Notes: a model not told the origin generated them from the letters alone. DNA of 64,000 bases from UBA1181 sp045601045 (GCA_045601045.1 JAZRZA010000062.1:1-64000); one strand, 5' to 3'; positions 17,742-26,105 are shown, numbered from the stretch's first letter. Program-made: numbers and translations.

Positions 17742-19151
17742 TTAGACATTCTTAGGAGTAAGTCCCAACTCCTTCGCCTTCTCCAACATGAACTGGTAGG
17801 CTGGCTCATACTCATTAGGAATGACTCCATCTAAAATAGCATCCTTGATCGCCACCTTGATGTCACCAATGGCACGGCATGGCGTCAAATCAAAGATGCG
17901 CATGATCTCCTCTCCCGTGATAGGCGGCTGGAAATTGCGGACACGGTCCTTCTCCTCGATTTCACGTAGTTTCTCCCGTACAATTCGGAAATTCTCCTTG
18001 AATCTTCTCACCTTATCAACATTCTTGGAGGTGATATCGGCATCGCACAGCGTCATCAAGGCATCTATATCGTCCCCCGCGTCGAAAAGGAGTCGACGTA
18101 CCGCCGAATCGGTGACCGTATCCTCCACGAGGCTGATCGGACGCATGTGGAGCTCCACCATTTTCTGCACGAATTTCATGTGCTCGTTCAACGGCAACTT
18201 CATTCGCGCGAAAATTCTCGGCACCATCTTCGCGCCCACATAATTATGGTTGTGGAAGGTCCATCCAATCTTATTGTCCCACTTCTTGGTGACTGGTTTC
18301 GCCACATCGTGGAAAAGGGCCGCCCAACGAAGCCACAAATCATCGGATTTCTCTGCCACCGCATCCAACACCTGCAAGGTATGGAGGAAATTATCCTTAT
18401 GGCCATGACCCGCTTTCTCTTCAACACCACAAAGGTTATGAATTTCAGGCATGATAATTTCCAACAGGCCACAACGTTCCAAAAGGTCGATTCCCACCGA
18501 AGGACGAGGGGATGCCATCATCTTATTCAATTCATCCACGATACGCTCTTTGGAGATGATGGAAATCCGCTCCTTCATCCGCACAATCGCATCGAATGTA
18601 TTCTCGTCAATAAAGAATCGTAGCTGGGTCGCGAAACGAATGCAACGCATCATGCGCAACGGATCGTCACTAAATGTGATATCGGGGTCAAGCGGTGTAC
18701 GAATCACCATGTTGCGGAGATCCTCTTTGCCTCCAAACGGATCCACCAACTCACCGAAGCGGTCACTGTTCAAACAGATGGCTAAAGCGTTGATGGTAAA
18801 GTCGCGACGGTTCTGGTCATCCTCCAAGGTGCCATTCTCCACAATCGGTTTTCTGGAATCCTCACGGTAAGACTCTTTTCGAGCCCCCACAAACTCCACC
18901 TCCATATCCTTGTTTTTCACCTGCGCGGTACCGAAATTCTTGAAAACAGCCAAGGTACTACCCTTCCACTTCTTATGGAAAGCCTCAGCCACCTCAATGC
19001 CACTACCGACTACCACCACATCTATGTCTTTGGAGGGACGTTGCAAGAAGATATCACGCACAAACCCACCGATCACATAACATTCCACACCTTTGGCATC
19101 CACCACCTCAGAGATCAACTGAAAAACCTTATGGTTTAAATATTCCTTCAC
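17742..19151 (-). CDS. cca: CCA tRNA nucleotidyltransferase with HD domain
   Basis: 469 residues. The nucleotidyltransferase core has YVIGGFVRDIFLQRPSKDIDVVVVG (residues about 25-49; the two Asp of DID bind metal) and RRDFTINALAICL. RNA-binding motifs include DPLRMMRCIRFATQLRF. A C-terminal HD-phosphohydrolase domain is present (LFHDVAKPVTKKWDN). The enzyme adds or repairs the 3'-CCA of tRNA. The HD-containing class-II form is common in Bacteroidota. A -7 box lies at 19186-19193. The gene is followed by the small basic ORF and an SDR gene. Confidence 0.92.
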   Translation of the reverse strand: MKEYLNHKVFQLISEVVDAKGVECYVIGGFVRDIFLQRPSKDIDVVVVGSGIEVAEAFHKKWKGSTLAVFKNFGTAQVKNKDMEVEFVGARKESYREDSRKPIVENGTLEDDQNRRDFTINALAICLNSDRFGELVDPFGGKEDLRNMVIRTPLDPDITFSDDPLRMMRCIRFATQLRFFIDENTFDAIVRMKERISIISKERIVDELNKMMASPRPSVGIDLLERCGLLEIIMPEIHNLCGVEEKAGHGHKDNFLHTLQVLDAVAEKSDDLWLRWAALFHDVAKPVTKKWDNKIGWTFHNHNYVGAKMVPRIFARMKLPLNEHMKFVQKMVELHMRPISLVEDTVTDSAVRRLLFDAGDDIDALMTLCDADITSKNVDKVRRFKENFRIVREKLREIEEKDRVRNFQPPITGEEIMRIFDLTPCRAIGDIKVAIKDAILDGVIPNEYEPAYQFMLEKAKELGLTPKNV

Positions 19152-19185
19152 GACAAAACTCTTCTTTATTCTTTATAACTCCTTG

Positions 19186-19193
19186 CAAAGGTA
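19186..19193 (-). promoter_or_regulatory. -7 box of cca
   Basis: Minus strand reads TACCTTTG, matching TAnnTTTG, 34 bp before the cca start at 19151. Confidence 0.6.
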
Positions 19194-19250
19194 CGAAATT
19201 TATGGGGAAACACAAAATTGGGACAAAGGGTTATAAGGCCTTTGAACAAC

Positions 19251-19281
19251 AAAAATAGGGCACCCACAAAGGGACGCCCTA
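19251..19281 (-). terminator. Probable terminator upstream of cca (after hisA)
   Basis: On the minus strand the hexamer TAGGGC and its complement GCCCTA (plus-strand 19256-19261 and 19276-19281) form a stem followed by five T (plus A run 19251-19255). It ends transcription coming from hisA before the cca promoter. Confidence 0.65.
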
Positions 19282-19326
19282 CAATCTTTAAACAACATTC
19301 TTGTTATTATTTCTTAATTGAACTGC

Positions 19327-19373
19327 CGTAGGGTATAAACCCTACGCTACCCACGTATATCCCCTCCGGGGAT
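19327..19373. repeat. Two small palindromes in the hisA-cca intergenic region
   Basis: CGTAGGG at 19327-19333 pairs with CCCTACG at 19340-19346, and ATCCCC at 19359-19364 pairs with GGGGAT at 19368-19373. Both hairpins have short loops and no T run. They may be RNA hairpins in the 3' end of the hisA message or part of a short interspersed repeat. Confidence 0.5.
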
Positions 19374-19413
19374 TGCTCTTAACTCTTAATTGACTTCGTC
19401 GAACTATCGTTTC

Positions 19414-20139
19414 TTAATTCAAAATGAATTTCGTCAAATCCTCCATCTTGATCCTACCCTCATAGATAGCCTTGCCTGTGATCACTGCAGGAACACCCGC
19501 CTCTTGCAACGCCTCGATATCCGCCATGGAGCTGACACCGCCACTGGCGATCAAGTACAAATCAGGGAATTCAGCCAATATCTTTTTATAAAGATCGATG
19601 GATGGCCCTTGCAACATACCATCCTTGCTGATATCGGTGCAGATCACCTTATCCACGCCTAGGGCCTTGAACTTTCCGACGAAAGGCAACAAATCCGCGT
19701 CTGTGGTCTCAATCCATCCGCTGACCGCAATCTTCTCCCCCTTCACATCAGCGCCCAATATGATACGCTCCGAGCCAAACTTCTCAATCCAAGAGGAGAA
19801 TACATCGGGTTTCTTCACAGCGATGCTACCGCCTGTCACCATGCTCGCGCCACTCTCGAAGGCGATTCGAAGATCATCATCGCTCTTCAGACCACCACCG
19901 AAATCGATGGTCAAGTTGGTGCCATTGGCGATCTTCTCCAACACCTTGTAGTTCACAATATGCTGCGCCTTCGCACCATCCAAATCGACCAAGTGGAGAC
20001 GTTTGACCCCCGCATCCTCAAACATTTTAGCCACCTCAAGCGGGTTCTCGTTGTAAACTTTCTTTTGGTCGTAATCACCTTGTGAAAGACGGACGCACTT
20101 GGCGTCGATAATATCAATCGCTGGAATAATCTCTATCAT
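19414..20139 (-). CDS. hisA: HisA, phosphoribosylformimino-AICAR ribotide isomerase
   Basis: 241 residues forming one (beta/alpha)8 barrel. MIEIIPAIDIIDAKCVRLSQGDYDQK is the HisA opening (Asp in PAID is the general base), and LHLVDLDGAK, TIDFGGGLKSDDDL, VICTDISKDGML (second catalytic Asp) and LIASGGVSSMADI are all present. It performs the fourth step of histidine synthesis. No other his gene is adjacent; hisI lies 9 kb away on the other strand, so the pathway is scattered here. Upstream is the DoxX/thioredoxin gene with a 50-bp gap. Confidence 0.95.
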   Translation of the reverse strand: MIEIIPAIDIIDAKCVRLSQGDYDQKKVYNENPLEVAKMFEDAGVKRLHLVDLDGAKAQHIVNYKVLEKIANGTNLTIDFGGGLKSDDDLRIAFESGASMVTGGSIAVKKPDVFSSWIEKFGSERIILGADVKGEKIAVSGWIETTDADLLPFVGKFKALGVDKVICTDISKDGMLQGPSIDLYKKILAEFPDLYLIASGGVSSMADIEALQEAGVPAVITGKAIYEGRIKMEDLTKFILN

Positions 20140-20189
20140 ATCTCTTGAATTTTTCTAATACAAAAATAAATAAAAGCAACGAACTTGGG

Positions 20190-21092
20190 CTACTTTACTC
20201 CGCTAAATTCACGTATCGCGCCCTCGTTAAATGTCGCGTTGGAGAGTTTATTCACCACTACCCCATCCTCCACCAAAAGAATCAAGGGCACGGAACCATC
20301 CGTGATGGGCAACACTTGTCGACCCTCCATCAACTCATGGCGACACGGCGTCACTCCCGTCTCATCCAAGAACGCTTGGAATGAATCCTCTTGGCCAATC
20401 ACAAACCATTGAATCCGATCCTGCGGGAAATGTTGTCGCCTCAAGGCGATCTCCAATTTCCGCATCGCGGACTTACAATGCTTGCAATGGGTACTAAAAA
20501 ACGCGACCACCTGTTTACCCGGCTGTCGCAAGTCGGAATGACGCTCCACCAACTCCGCGTACTTATCAGGAGAGAACTTCACTGGTTTATCCTTTCCATA
20601 ACCATAGGGTGCCTTCAATACCAAGGAGAAGAGCAACGCCCCCACCACAAAGAGCGGAAGAATATACTTTTCCGCCTTCCGGAACCAATCCTTCGCATGC
20701 CATGCCACCCCCAACAAGGCCATTAACACCAAATTTTTCAAAAGGGAAGGCAACGGTTTTAGTTCAAACTGTTCACCAAAACAATGGCAGTTGCCATCAT
20801 TGCCCGTCGCTATCAGGTAGAGCAAAAAGAGGGAGAATCCAACCAGTGCCGCCATGGCGCCACGCACCGCTAATCGTGCCTTCACACCAGATATCAAGGA
20901 GAGGCCCAATAGTATCTCCATCGTCAGAATCAACCTAGCCAAGTAGGATGAGACCCCCATTCCAAACCAATCGAATCCATAAATGTAGAGTTCGAAGGCA
21001 TCCAGGGAAATAAATTTCAAAATGGCGGAAGCCACAAACGCGGCTCCCACCATTATCCTAGCAGTATATTTTATACAGTCGTTGAATTGCAT
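20190..21092 (-). CDS. DoxX/MauE-like membrane protein fused to a thioredoxin-like domain
   Basis: 300 residues. Four hydrophobic helices occupy about 10-130 (ARIMVGAAFVASAILKFISLD ... LTMEILLGLSLISGVKARLAV ... LFLLYLIATGNDGNCHCFGEQF), the DoxX/MauE pattern with a Cys pair (CHC) in the last loop. A fifth segment (142-160) leads to a periplasmic thioredoxin-like domain with CKHC (QVVAFFSTHCKHCKSAMRKLE) and the cis-Pro region (GSVPLILLVEDG). The build suggests periplasmic disulfide or quinone-linked electron transfer; the substrate is not known. The small Cys-rich lipoprotein directly upstream (1 bp apart) is the obvious partner. Confidence 0.75.
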   Translation of the reverse strand: MQFNDCIKYTARIMVGAAFVASAILKFISLDAFELYIYGFDWFGMGVSSYLARLILTMEILLGLSLISGVKARLAVRGAMAALVGFSLFLLYLIATGNDGNCHCFGEQFELKPLPSLLKNLVLMALLGVAWHAKDWFRKAEKYILPLFVVGALLFSLVLKAPYGYGKDKPVKFSPDKYAELVERHSDLRQPGKQVVAFFSTHCKHCKSAMRKLEIALRRQHFPQDRIQWFVIGQEDSFQAFLDETGVTPCRHELMEGRQVLPITDGSVPLILLVEDGVVVNKLSNATFNEGAIREFSGVK

Positions 21093-21093
21093 A

Positions 21094-21282
21094 TTAGATA
21101 GAAGAGCAACGCATGCCCTCTGTATCCTCTAATTCAGAACAACTCACCTCCTCATCATAATACTCTTGCTTTACGTCGCCAATCGTACACTCACAGTCAT
21201 TCGTGATAGCTGAACATGAAGAGAAGATCATCAAAGACACGCTACCGAAAAGCGCCAACTTGATTGTTTTACTACGATTCAT
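21094..21282 (-). CDS. Small Cys-rich lipoprotein
   Basis: From the start at 21282 the protein has 62 residues: signal MNRSKTIKLALFGSVSLMIF, lipobox FSSC (lipidated Cys about residue 23), then a short acidic peptide with four more cysteines (CEC, then two single Cys). A longer frame to 21372 adds 30 residues rich in hydrophobic/basic residues and is unlikely. It ends 1 bp before the DoxX-thioredoxin gene, so the two form a two-gene unit with a -7 box at 21319-21326. It may be a redox substrate or partner of the thioredoxin domain; this is inference from position and cysteine content. Confidence 0.7.
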   Translation of the reverse strand: MNRSKTIKLALFGSVSLMIFSSCSAITNDCECTIGDVKQEYYDEEVSCSELEDTEGMRCSSI

Positions 21283-21318
21283 AACAATAACTATTTTACT
21301 ACAAACGATTAAACGCCG

Positions 21319-21326
21319 CAAAAGTA
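21319..21326 (-). promoter_or_regulatory. -7 box of the lipoprotein / DoxX-thioredoxin pair
   Basis: Minus strand reads TACTTTTG, matching TAnnTTTG, 36 bp before the start at 21282. This supports the short start. Confidence 0.55.
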
Positions 21327-21374
21327 ATACAAGGTGTACGATTCTCCAAACAATATTGACATAGCGCCACACCC

Positions 21375-23045
21375 TTAGAAGGCAATCTTCAATATCACAC
21401 CATTATTTTGTTTTACATCAAGCACAAATGGCTCGTCACTTGCGATTTTACGTTTAGACTTCTTCCCTGTCAACAAATCAGTGAACTCACATTTGTCCGC
21501 CGCAGGAATACCCAAGACATCGAATGCGTGCTGAGGGATGTTCACCTTCAACTTCACATCATTGTTTTCAAAATTCACAACAATGAGTAGGCACTCATTC
21601 TCATGCTTACGGAAGAAGGCATACTGCTTGTTGGTATTGTAATCCGGGTTATTGAAGTTCGCATAGGTCAAATCGAAGAAAGAGCCATCCGAGATCGCCT
21701 TTTCGGTACCGCAAACGTTCAGCAAAGTACTGTAAAAGCTGCGCAAAGCCTTCTCATTCTTGGTGGACTTGCCATTCAACCAACGTTGAACGGATGGAAC
21801 CGCCCAATAATCGAAGATGGTGGTACGGCCATCCATGCCGCTGAATCCGGCCTTGTCCATCGCAGACTCACCCAACTCTTGGCCAAAGTAAAGCATCGCA
21901 GGGCCTTTGTTGATACAAGCGGAGATAATCATGGCAGGCTTACCCTTCTCGGCATCGCCCGCGAAGAAATCAGAAGCGACACGTTGCTCGTCATGGTTCT
22001 CCAAGAAGTTCAGCATATTGCTCTCGATACCATCCAAACTCTGCCAACAAGGTGTGATATTGTGGCAAGCATTCTCGTTGCGCATCACACCACGCAAAGT
22101 ATCATAAAGGCCTACCTTATCGTAGAGATAATCGAATTTTCCATCAAAAATGAAACGACGATATTGAGAAGGATCGTAGGTCTCGGCAATAAAGATGACA
22201 TTCGGATAGTTTTGCTTCACGATAGGAATGACCCATCCCCAGAAATCAACAGGAACCATCTCCGCCATGTCGCAACGGAAACCATCCACACCCTTCTTGC
22301 ACCAATACAAAAGGATATCAGCCATCTTGGTCCAGGTATTGGGCATCGGTCTAAAATCGTGGAAATGACCATTTCTGTAGTCTACACCATAATTCAATTT
22401 TACCGTCTCATACCATTCATAGATACCTGGCGTGTTTGCGAAGAAGTCATTTCCAGTCACCTTGCAAGGGTATTCGGTGTAGGGTTGCTCTTCTCCCGCA
22501 TACAAATCGAAACGGCCCTCGAAACCTTGGTCCACCAAATAGTAGAAATTATTTTGATTGGAGAAGAAAACCTCCTTCACATCCTCCTCGCCCAAATCCA
22601 ATACCCCCTTCGGCTTCGCATCGGAGTGATATTGACGAGCGACGTGGTTCGGAACAAAGTCCATAATCACTTTCAAGCCCGCTTTGTGGGAACGCTTCAA
22701 CAAGGCGTCATACTCCTTGCGTCTATCCTCGACCTTCTCGGCCAAATCAGGATCGATATCATAATAATCCTTGATGGCGTATGGAGAACCCGCCTTGCCC
22801 TTCACAACAGCAGGATGGTCTTTGCGAATGCGATATTGTTCGTAATTGGTCTGTGTAGCATGCTCAATCACACCCGTGTACCAGATGTGGGTAGCACCCA
22901 ATTCCTTTATCTCTTTCAAACGATCGGCCGTGAAATCAGCAAACTTTCCACAACCATTTTCCGCGATACTACCATTCTCCACCAACTTCTTGGTCATATT
23001 GCCGAAAAGTCTTGGGAGCACTTGGTAAATGATGATTTTTTCCAT
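21375..23045 (-). CDS. GH13 alpha-amylase family glycoside hydrolase
   Basis: 556 residues, no signal peptide, so probably cytoplasmic. The catalytic triad is visible: nucleophile Asp259 (GFRCDMAEMVP), acid/base Glu288 (FIAETYD) and transition-state Asp352 (FLENHDEQR). The conserved first region VIMDFVPNHVARQYH is also present. The C-terminal beta domain (CLLIVVNFENNDVKLKVNI) closes the fold. The lack of a signal peptide suggests action on cytoplasmic glycogen, maltodextrin or trehalose-type substrates; the exact specificity is not readable. It is separated from the PurF-like gene by a terminator. Confidence 0.85.
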   Translation of the reverse strand: MEKIIIYQVLPRLFGNMTKKLVENGSIAENGCGKFADFTADRLKEIKELGATHIWYTGVIEHATQTNYEQYRIRKDHPAVVKGKAGSPYAIKDYYDIDPDLAEKVEDRRKEYDALLKRSHKAGLKVIMDFVPNHVARQYHSDAKPKGVLDLGEEDVKEVFFSNQNNFYYLVDQGFEGRFDLYAGEEQPYTEYPCKVTGNDFFANTPGIYEWYETVKLNYGVDYRNGHFHDFRPMPNTWTKMADILLYWCKKGVDGFRCDMAEMVPVDFWGWVIPIVKQNYPNVIFIAETYDPSQYRRFIFDGKFDYLYDKVGLYDTLRGVMRNENACHNITPCWQSLDGIESNMLNFLENHDEQRVASDFFAGDAEKGKPAMIISACINKGPAMLYFGQELGESAMDKAGFSGMDGRTTIFDYWAVPSVQRWLNGKSTKNEKALRSFYSTLLNVCGTEKAISDGSFFDLTYANFNNPDYNTNKQYAFFRKHENECLLIVVNFENNDVKLKVNIPQHAFDVLGIPAADKCEFTDLLTGKKSKRKIASDEPFVLDVKQNNGVILKIAF

Positions 23046-23078
23046 ATTCTACACTGATTATAAAATACAATCCATATT

Positions 23079-23118
23079 AAAAGAAAATCTTGCCGTACCC
23101 ATATCGGACACGGCAAGA
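23079..23118 (-). terminator. Terminator after the PurF-like gene
   Basis: An 8-bp stem (plus-strand CTTGCCGT at 23089-23096 and ACGGCAAG at 23110-23117) is followed on the minus strand by a T-rich run (ATTTTCTTTT). Confidence 0.75.
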
Positions 23119-23134
23119 CATGTTATCACTACAA

Positions 23135-24544
23135 TCAATCGAAGTAACTAGAACCGTCGAAGCAGTGTGTACAAACCTGCTCCTTTGGCAATCCGATCGC
23201 CTCGATCAAATCCTCCACGGTACAGAAACGAAGGGAGGTCAAATTGAAGGTAGCACGGATATCCTCCACCATCTTTTGATACTCTGGAGAATCGGTGGTT
23301 TGGTACTTCTTCAAGTTTTTATCATGCGCGCCCTCAAACTTCTTGATGATGCGTCGAGTAATCAAATCCAACTCGCTGTTCTTGGATGCGAAGTTCAAGA
23401 ACTCACAAGGATAAATCAATGGTGGACAAGAGATTCTCATGTGAACCTCCTTCGCGCCGTAACCGTACAACGCGCCCACATTGTCGGAGAGCTGTGTACC
23501 GCGAACGATGGAATCGTCACAGAAGATGACACGGCTACCGTTCAACAATTGCTTGTTAGGAATCAACTTCATCTTCGCCACTAACTTTCTGGTCTCTTGC
23601 GTCGCAGGAGTGAAACTACGTGGCCAAGTAGGAGTATATTTGATCAAAGCGCGCTTGTAAGGGATACCGCTACCATTGGAGTAACCGATGGCGAAACCAA
23701 TACCCGAATCTGGAACAGCCGCCACATAATCCGCATCGCACTTATCCTTCTTACCCATCAAGCAACCTGCCGCATGACGGGCGAAGTCCGCGTTCTTATC
23801 CTCGTATGTGCTGACTGGGTATCCATAATATACCCAAAGGAAAGAGCATATCTGCATCTTCTTGCCTGGCGCGCGCAATTGCTCGTAGTGGTCCGCATAG
23901 ACATGAACGATCTCGCCTGGACCTACATTGTAGCAAGGCTCATAACCTAAGTTGTGGAAGGTACAAGACTCGCATGAAATAGCATATCCATCCTCACCCT
24001 TCGCGATGACAACTGGAAGACGTCCCAATTTATCACGACCGACAATGATTCCATTTTCGGTAAGAAGCATGATGGTACAAGAACCTTTGATCTTCTTGTA
24101 AACATTCTCGATACCCTCCTTGAAGGAATCGGCCTCTGAAATCAACAAAGCGACCAACTCTGTTTGGTTGATTCTGCCCGAACTCATTTCGGAGAAAGGC
24201 ATCTTCTTATCAAGCAACTCCTTTCCAAGCTCCTCGATGTTGTTGATGCAGGCGATTGTGGCAATCGCGAATCTTCCCAAGTGGGAATTGATTAGGATAG
24301 GCTGCGCGTCTGTATCACTGATCACACCGATACCCGCATTACCCTTAAACTTAGACAAGTTTGGTTCAAACTTAGTACGGAAGTAAGAATTCTCGAGGTT
24401 GTGAATACTACGAGTAAAGCCTAACTCCACGTCATACATGGCCATACCGCCACGTTTCGTACCCAAGTGCGAGTTGTAGTCCGTACCATAGAATAGGTCC
24501 ATCAGACAACTGCTTTTCTTGACTGCTCCAAAAAAACCGCCCAT
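23135..24544 (-). CDS. Amidophosphoribosyltransferase-like protein lacking the N-terminal catalytic Cys
   Basis: 469 residues in the PurF fold: N-terminal Ntn glutaminase-like domain, then a phosphoribosyltransferase domain with the PRPP motif VIFCDDSIVRGTQL. True PurF enzymes begin with an exposed Cys (C-G-I/V-F-G). Here the protein begins MGGFFGAVKKSSC and Cys is replaced by Gly; the R-G-x-E-G-x-G motif is changed to LGTKRGG. The glutaminase activity should therefore be lost or altered. The second half keeps YVAAVPDSGIGFAIGY and YTPTWPRSF. It may use ammonia, or be a non-purine or regulatory homologue. It is third in an operon after DUF5063 and a 3'-5' exonuclease. Confidence 0.8.
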   Translation of the reverse strand: MGGFFGAVKKSSCLMDLFYGTDYNSHLGTKRGGMAMYDVELGFTRSIHNLENSYFRTKFEPNLSKFKGNAGIGVISDTDAQPILINSHLGRFAIATIACINNIEELGKELLDKKMPFSEMSSGRINQTELVALLISEADSFKEGIENVYKKIKGSCTIMLLTENGIIVGRDKLGRLPVVIAKGEDGYAISCESCTFHNLGYEPCYNVGPGEIVHVYADHYEQLRAPGKKMQICSFLWVYYGYPVSTYEDKNADFARHAAGCLMGKKDKCDADYVAAVPDSGIGFAIGYSNGSGIPYKRALIKYTPTWPRSFTPATQETRKLVAKMKLIPNKQLLNGSRVIFCDDSIVRGTQLSDNVGALYGYGAKEVHMRISCPPLIYPCEFLNFASKNSELDLITRRIIKKFEGAHDKNLKKYQTTDSPEYQKMVEDIRATFNLTSLRFCTVEDLIEAIGLPKEQVCTHCFDGSSYFD

Positions 24545-24551
24545 ACTGTTA

Positions 24552-25154
24552 TTATTTTTTAATAATGATTTTATCCTTTTGTCTTTCCAACTCTTCGTAG
24601 ATACGCAAGGTGGCCCATGCGTCCAACGCCGCGTAACTCTTTTGCTTCTCCGTCAAAAACTCGGCCTCCCAATTGGTGAGACGTTGCGATTTGGAGATGC
24701 GTTTATTGAAAATGATCGCGAAAATTTTAGAGAGGCTATTGTCCTCTATGCCATATTGCTTCACATAAGGTTGAAGGTCAATGAATCCCGCAGGGTCAAA
24801 TTCCATCTGCTTACGCACGGCACGGAAATCGTCCTTCAAGGAGAGGCCGATCTTCAATATATTTTCGTTCTCAAAAATGGGTTTTAAAAGTTCCAGACAG
24901 TTCGTATCCTTTAACCTAAACAAGAAACAGGTCTCATTGGTCGAGAGTTGCACCAAACATACAGCATTGCACTTCCCCTTGGCAAATGAAGGCTTCGTCT
25001 CCGTATCGAATCCAAGGATCTTCTGCTTGGCAAGGAAAGAGACCGCTTTCACAGCCTCCACATCACATTGGACCACCCGAATGGTGCCCTGGTAATGCTC
25101 CGCTTCCAATTGAGCCAATTCCGCTTTGTCTATGCTTGGTCTAAACATCATCAA
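24552..25154 (-). CDS. 3'-5' exonuclease domain protein (DnaQ/RNase D fold)
   Basis: 200 residues. Exo I is ILGFDTETKPSF (Asp and Glu bind metal), Exo II is KIGLSLKDDFRAV, and Exo III is KSYAALDAWATLRIYEEL (Tyr/Asp of the DEDDy class). No HRDC domain follows, so this is a stand-alone exonuclease domain rather than full RNase D. Substrate could be RNA or DNA. The start overlaps the DUF5063 gene by four bases, so translation is coupled; a 7-bp gap precedes the PurF-like gene. Confidence 0.85.
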   Translation of the reverse strand: MMMFRPSIDKAELAQLEAEHYQGTIRVVQCDVEAVKAVSFLAKQKILGFDTETKPSFAKGKCNAVCLVQLSTNETCFLFRLKDTNCLELLKPIFENENILKIGLSLKDDFRAVRKQMEFDPAGFIDLQPYVKQYGIEDNSLSKIFAIIFNKRISKSQRLTNWEAEFLTEKQKSYAALDAWATLRIYEELERQKDKIIIKK

Positions 25155-25741
25155 TCGTCAAAAAAATCAACCATTCCGTCCACGTCGCTCATATCCTCCG
25201 ACTCGGACAACTCAACATCACTATATAAAACATTATGTATAGCTTTCAAGGCATTCAAGGCCGATTGTCCCCAATATCCCTTGAACTCATCCTGGCAACT
25301 GATCAAGGCATCATTCATGATCGCGAGATCGGCACTTTGGAAATTACCGATCATATCCCTTACCTGCTGATATACATCGGCTAGATTCTCCGAGATACGC
25401 GCGACAATAGGCGTCTCGCTATATCGCATATCCTCCATAAAGACATCCAAATACTCGTCGTGGGCCCCCACAATCGATTGTATCTGTTGACGGACAGCCT
25501 CGTACTGCCGTTCGGAGACGTAAGTGTTCAACTCAGATAGTGAATAGGTATCCATCTCCGGTAAAAGGGTCATCTTCAAATATAGAAGAGGAATCAATTT
25601 GGAAACCTTATCCAAAAAGGCACGTTCACCCATACCCGCGCACTGTTCCAAAAAAGAACAATATTCAGCCGCCACGGTGACGAATTCTATCGTGTTTTTA
25701 TCATACACGGGATGTTGGGGATATTCTTCACTTACGCTCAT
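25151..25741 (-). CDS. DUF5063 family protein
   Basis: 196 residues, all-helical and acidic. It opens with TIEFVTVAAEYCSFLEQ and contains LIPLLYLKMTLLPEMD and LADVYQQVRDMIGNFQ, features of DUF5063 proteins that precede a 3'-5' exonuclease gene in Bacteroidota. The C terminus is very acidic (SESEDMSDVDGMVDFFDD). Function unknown; the 4-bp overlap with the exonuclease gene suggests the two work together. No signal peptide. Confidence 0.75.
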   Translation of the reverse strand: MSVSEEYPQHPVYDKNTIEFVTVAAEYCSFLEQCAGMGERAFLDKVSKLIPLLYLKMTLLPEMDTYSLSELNTYVSERQYEAVRQQIQSIVGAHDEYLDVFMEDMRYSETPIVARISENLADVYQQVRDMIGNFQSADLAIMNDALISCQDEFKGYWGQSALNALKAIHNVLYSDVELSESEDMSDVDGMVDFFDD

Positions 25742-25857
25742 ATCTCTTACATTTTCTCGCGAATTTACAATTTTTCATAACAGATTGAAAGCATATCCCA
25801 CCTTTTTTATCCACAAAATTTATTTGTTCATTTTTTCTCCTTCCGATCGAATTCACC

Positions 25858-25922
25858 GTGTCAAAAAACGCAAAAACAACGATTTCAACGGAGTTTGCAA
25901 CAAAATTATATGTTTTTGACAC
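25858..25922. repeat. Inverted repeat GTGTCAAAAA...TTTTTGACAC
   Basis: A perfect 10-bp inverted repeat (25858-25867 and 25913-25922) with 45 bp between the arms lies in the 600-bp intergenic region, 33 bp before the -7 box at 25955. It may be a regulator operator pair. It is not a terminator: no T run follows a stable short stem. Confidence 0.5.
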
Positions 25923-25954
25923 AAAATTATTACCACATCACCCTCTTCTAAATA

Positions 25955-25962
25955 TATCTTTG
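25955..25962 (+). promoter_or_regulatory. -7 box of the short leader transcript
   Basis: TATCTTTG matches TAnnTTTG. It lies 95 bp before the six-codon ORF at 26050 and 106 bp before the terminator, so it drives a short RNA. Confidence 0.5.
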
Positions 25963-25969
25963 CAATAAC

Positions 25970-26105
25970 GAAACACACGAGGTGTATCGGTTAATGATTT
26001 AGATTTAGAAACACACATAAAAGCAACATAGAATCTAAACAAAACTATTATGAAAATTTACACTGATTAGCCGCCGGACATTCGTCTGGCGGCTATCTGT
26101 TTTTT
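25970..26105 (+). ncRNA. Candidate structured leader or small RNA with six-codon ORF
   Basis: A transcript begun at the -7 box would be about 135 nt and end at a strong terminator. It contains an AT-rich hairpin (TTTAGATT at 25998-26005 with AATCTAAA at 26032-26039) and a tiny ORF at 26050-26070, MKIYTD, whose TAG stop is the first three bases of the terminator stem. That geometry is known from attenuators, where a ribosome at the stop codon covers the stem. feoAB lies 237 bp downstream with its own -7 box, so the RNA could also be independent. No known RNA family is recognised. Confidence 0.45.
26068..26105 (+). terminator. Strong terminator/attenuator in the feoAB upstream region
   Basis: TAGCCGCC (26068-26075) pairs with GGCGGCTA (26088-26095), with three further pairs flanking a short loop; TCTGTTTTTT follows. 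It faces feoAB. Confidence 0.85.

Noticed and set aside
21603..23057. 484-codon open frame on the plus strand
   Set aside because: Entirely antisense to the GH13 gene, which has its full catalytic triad; the antisense translation has no recognisable motif.
25728..25922. 64-codon ORF upstream of DUF5063 on the minus strand
   Set aside because: Overlaps the DUF5063 start and regulatory repeat; no protein-like features.
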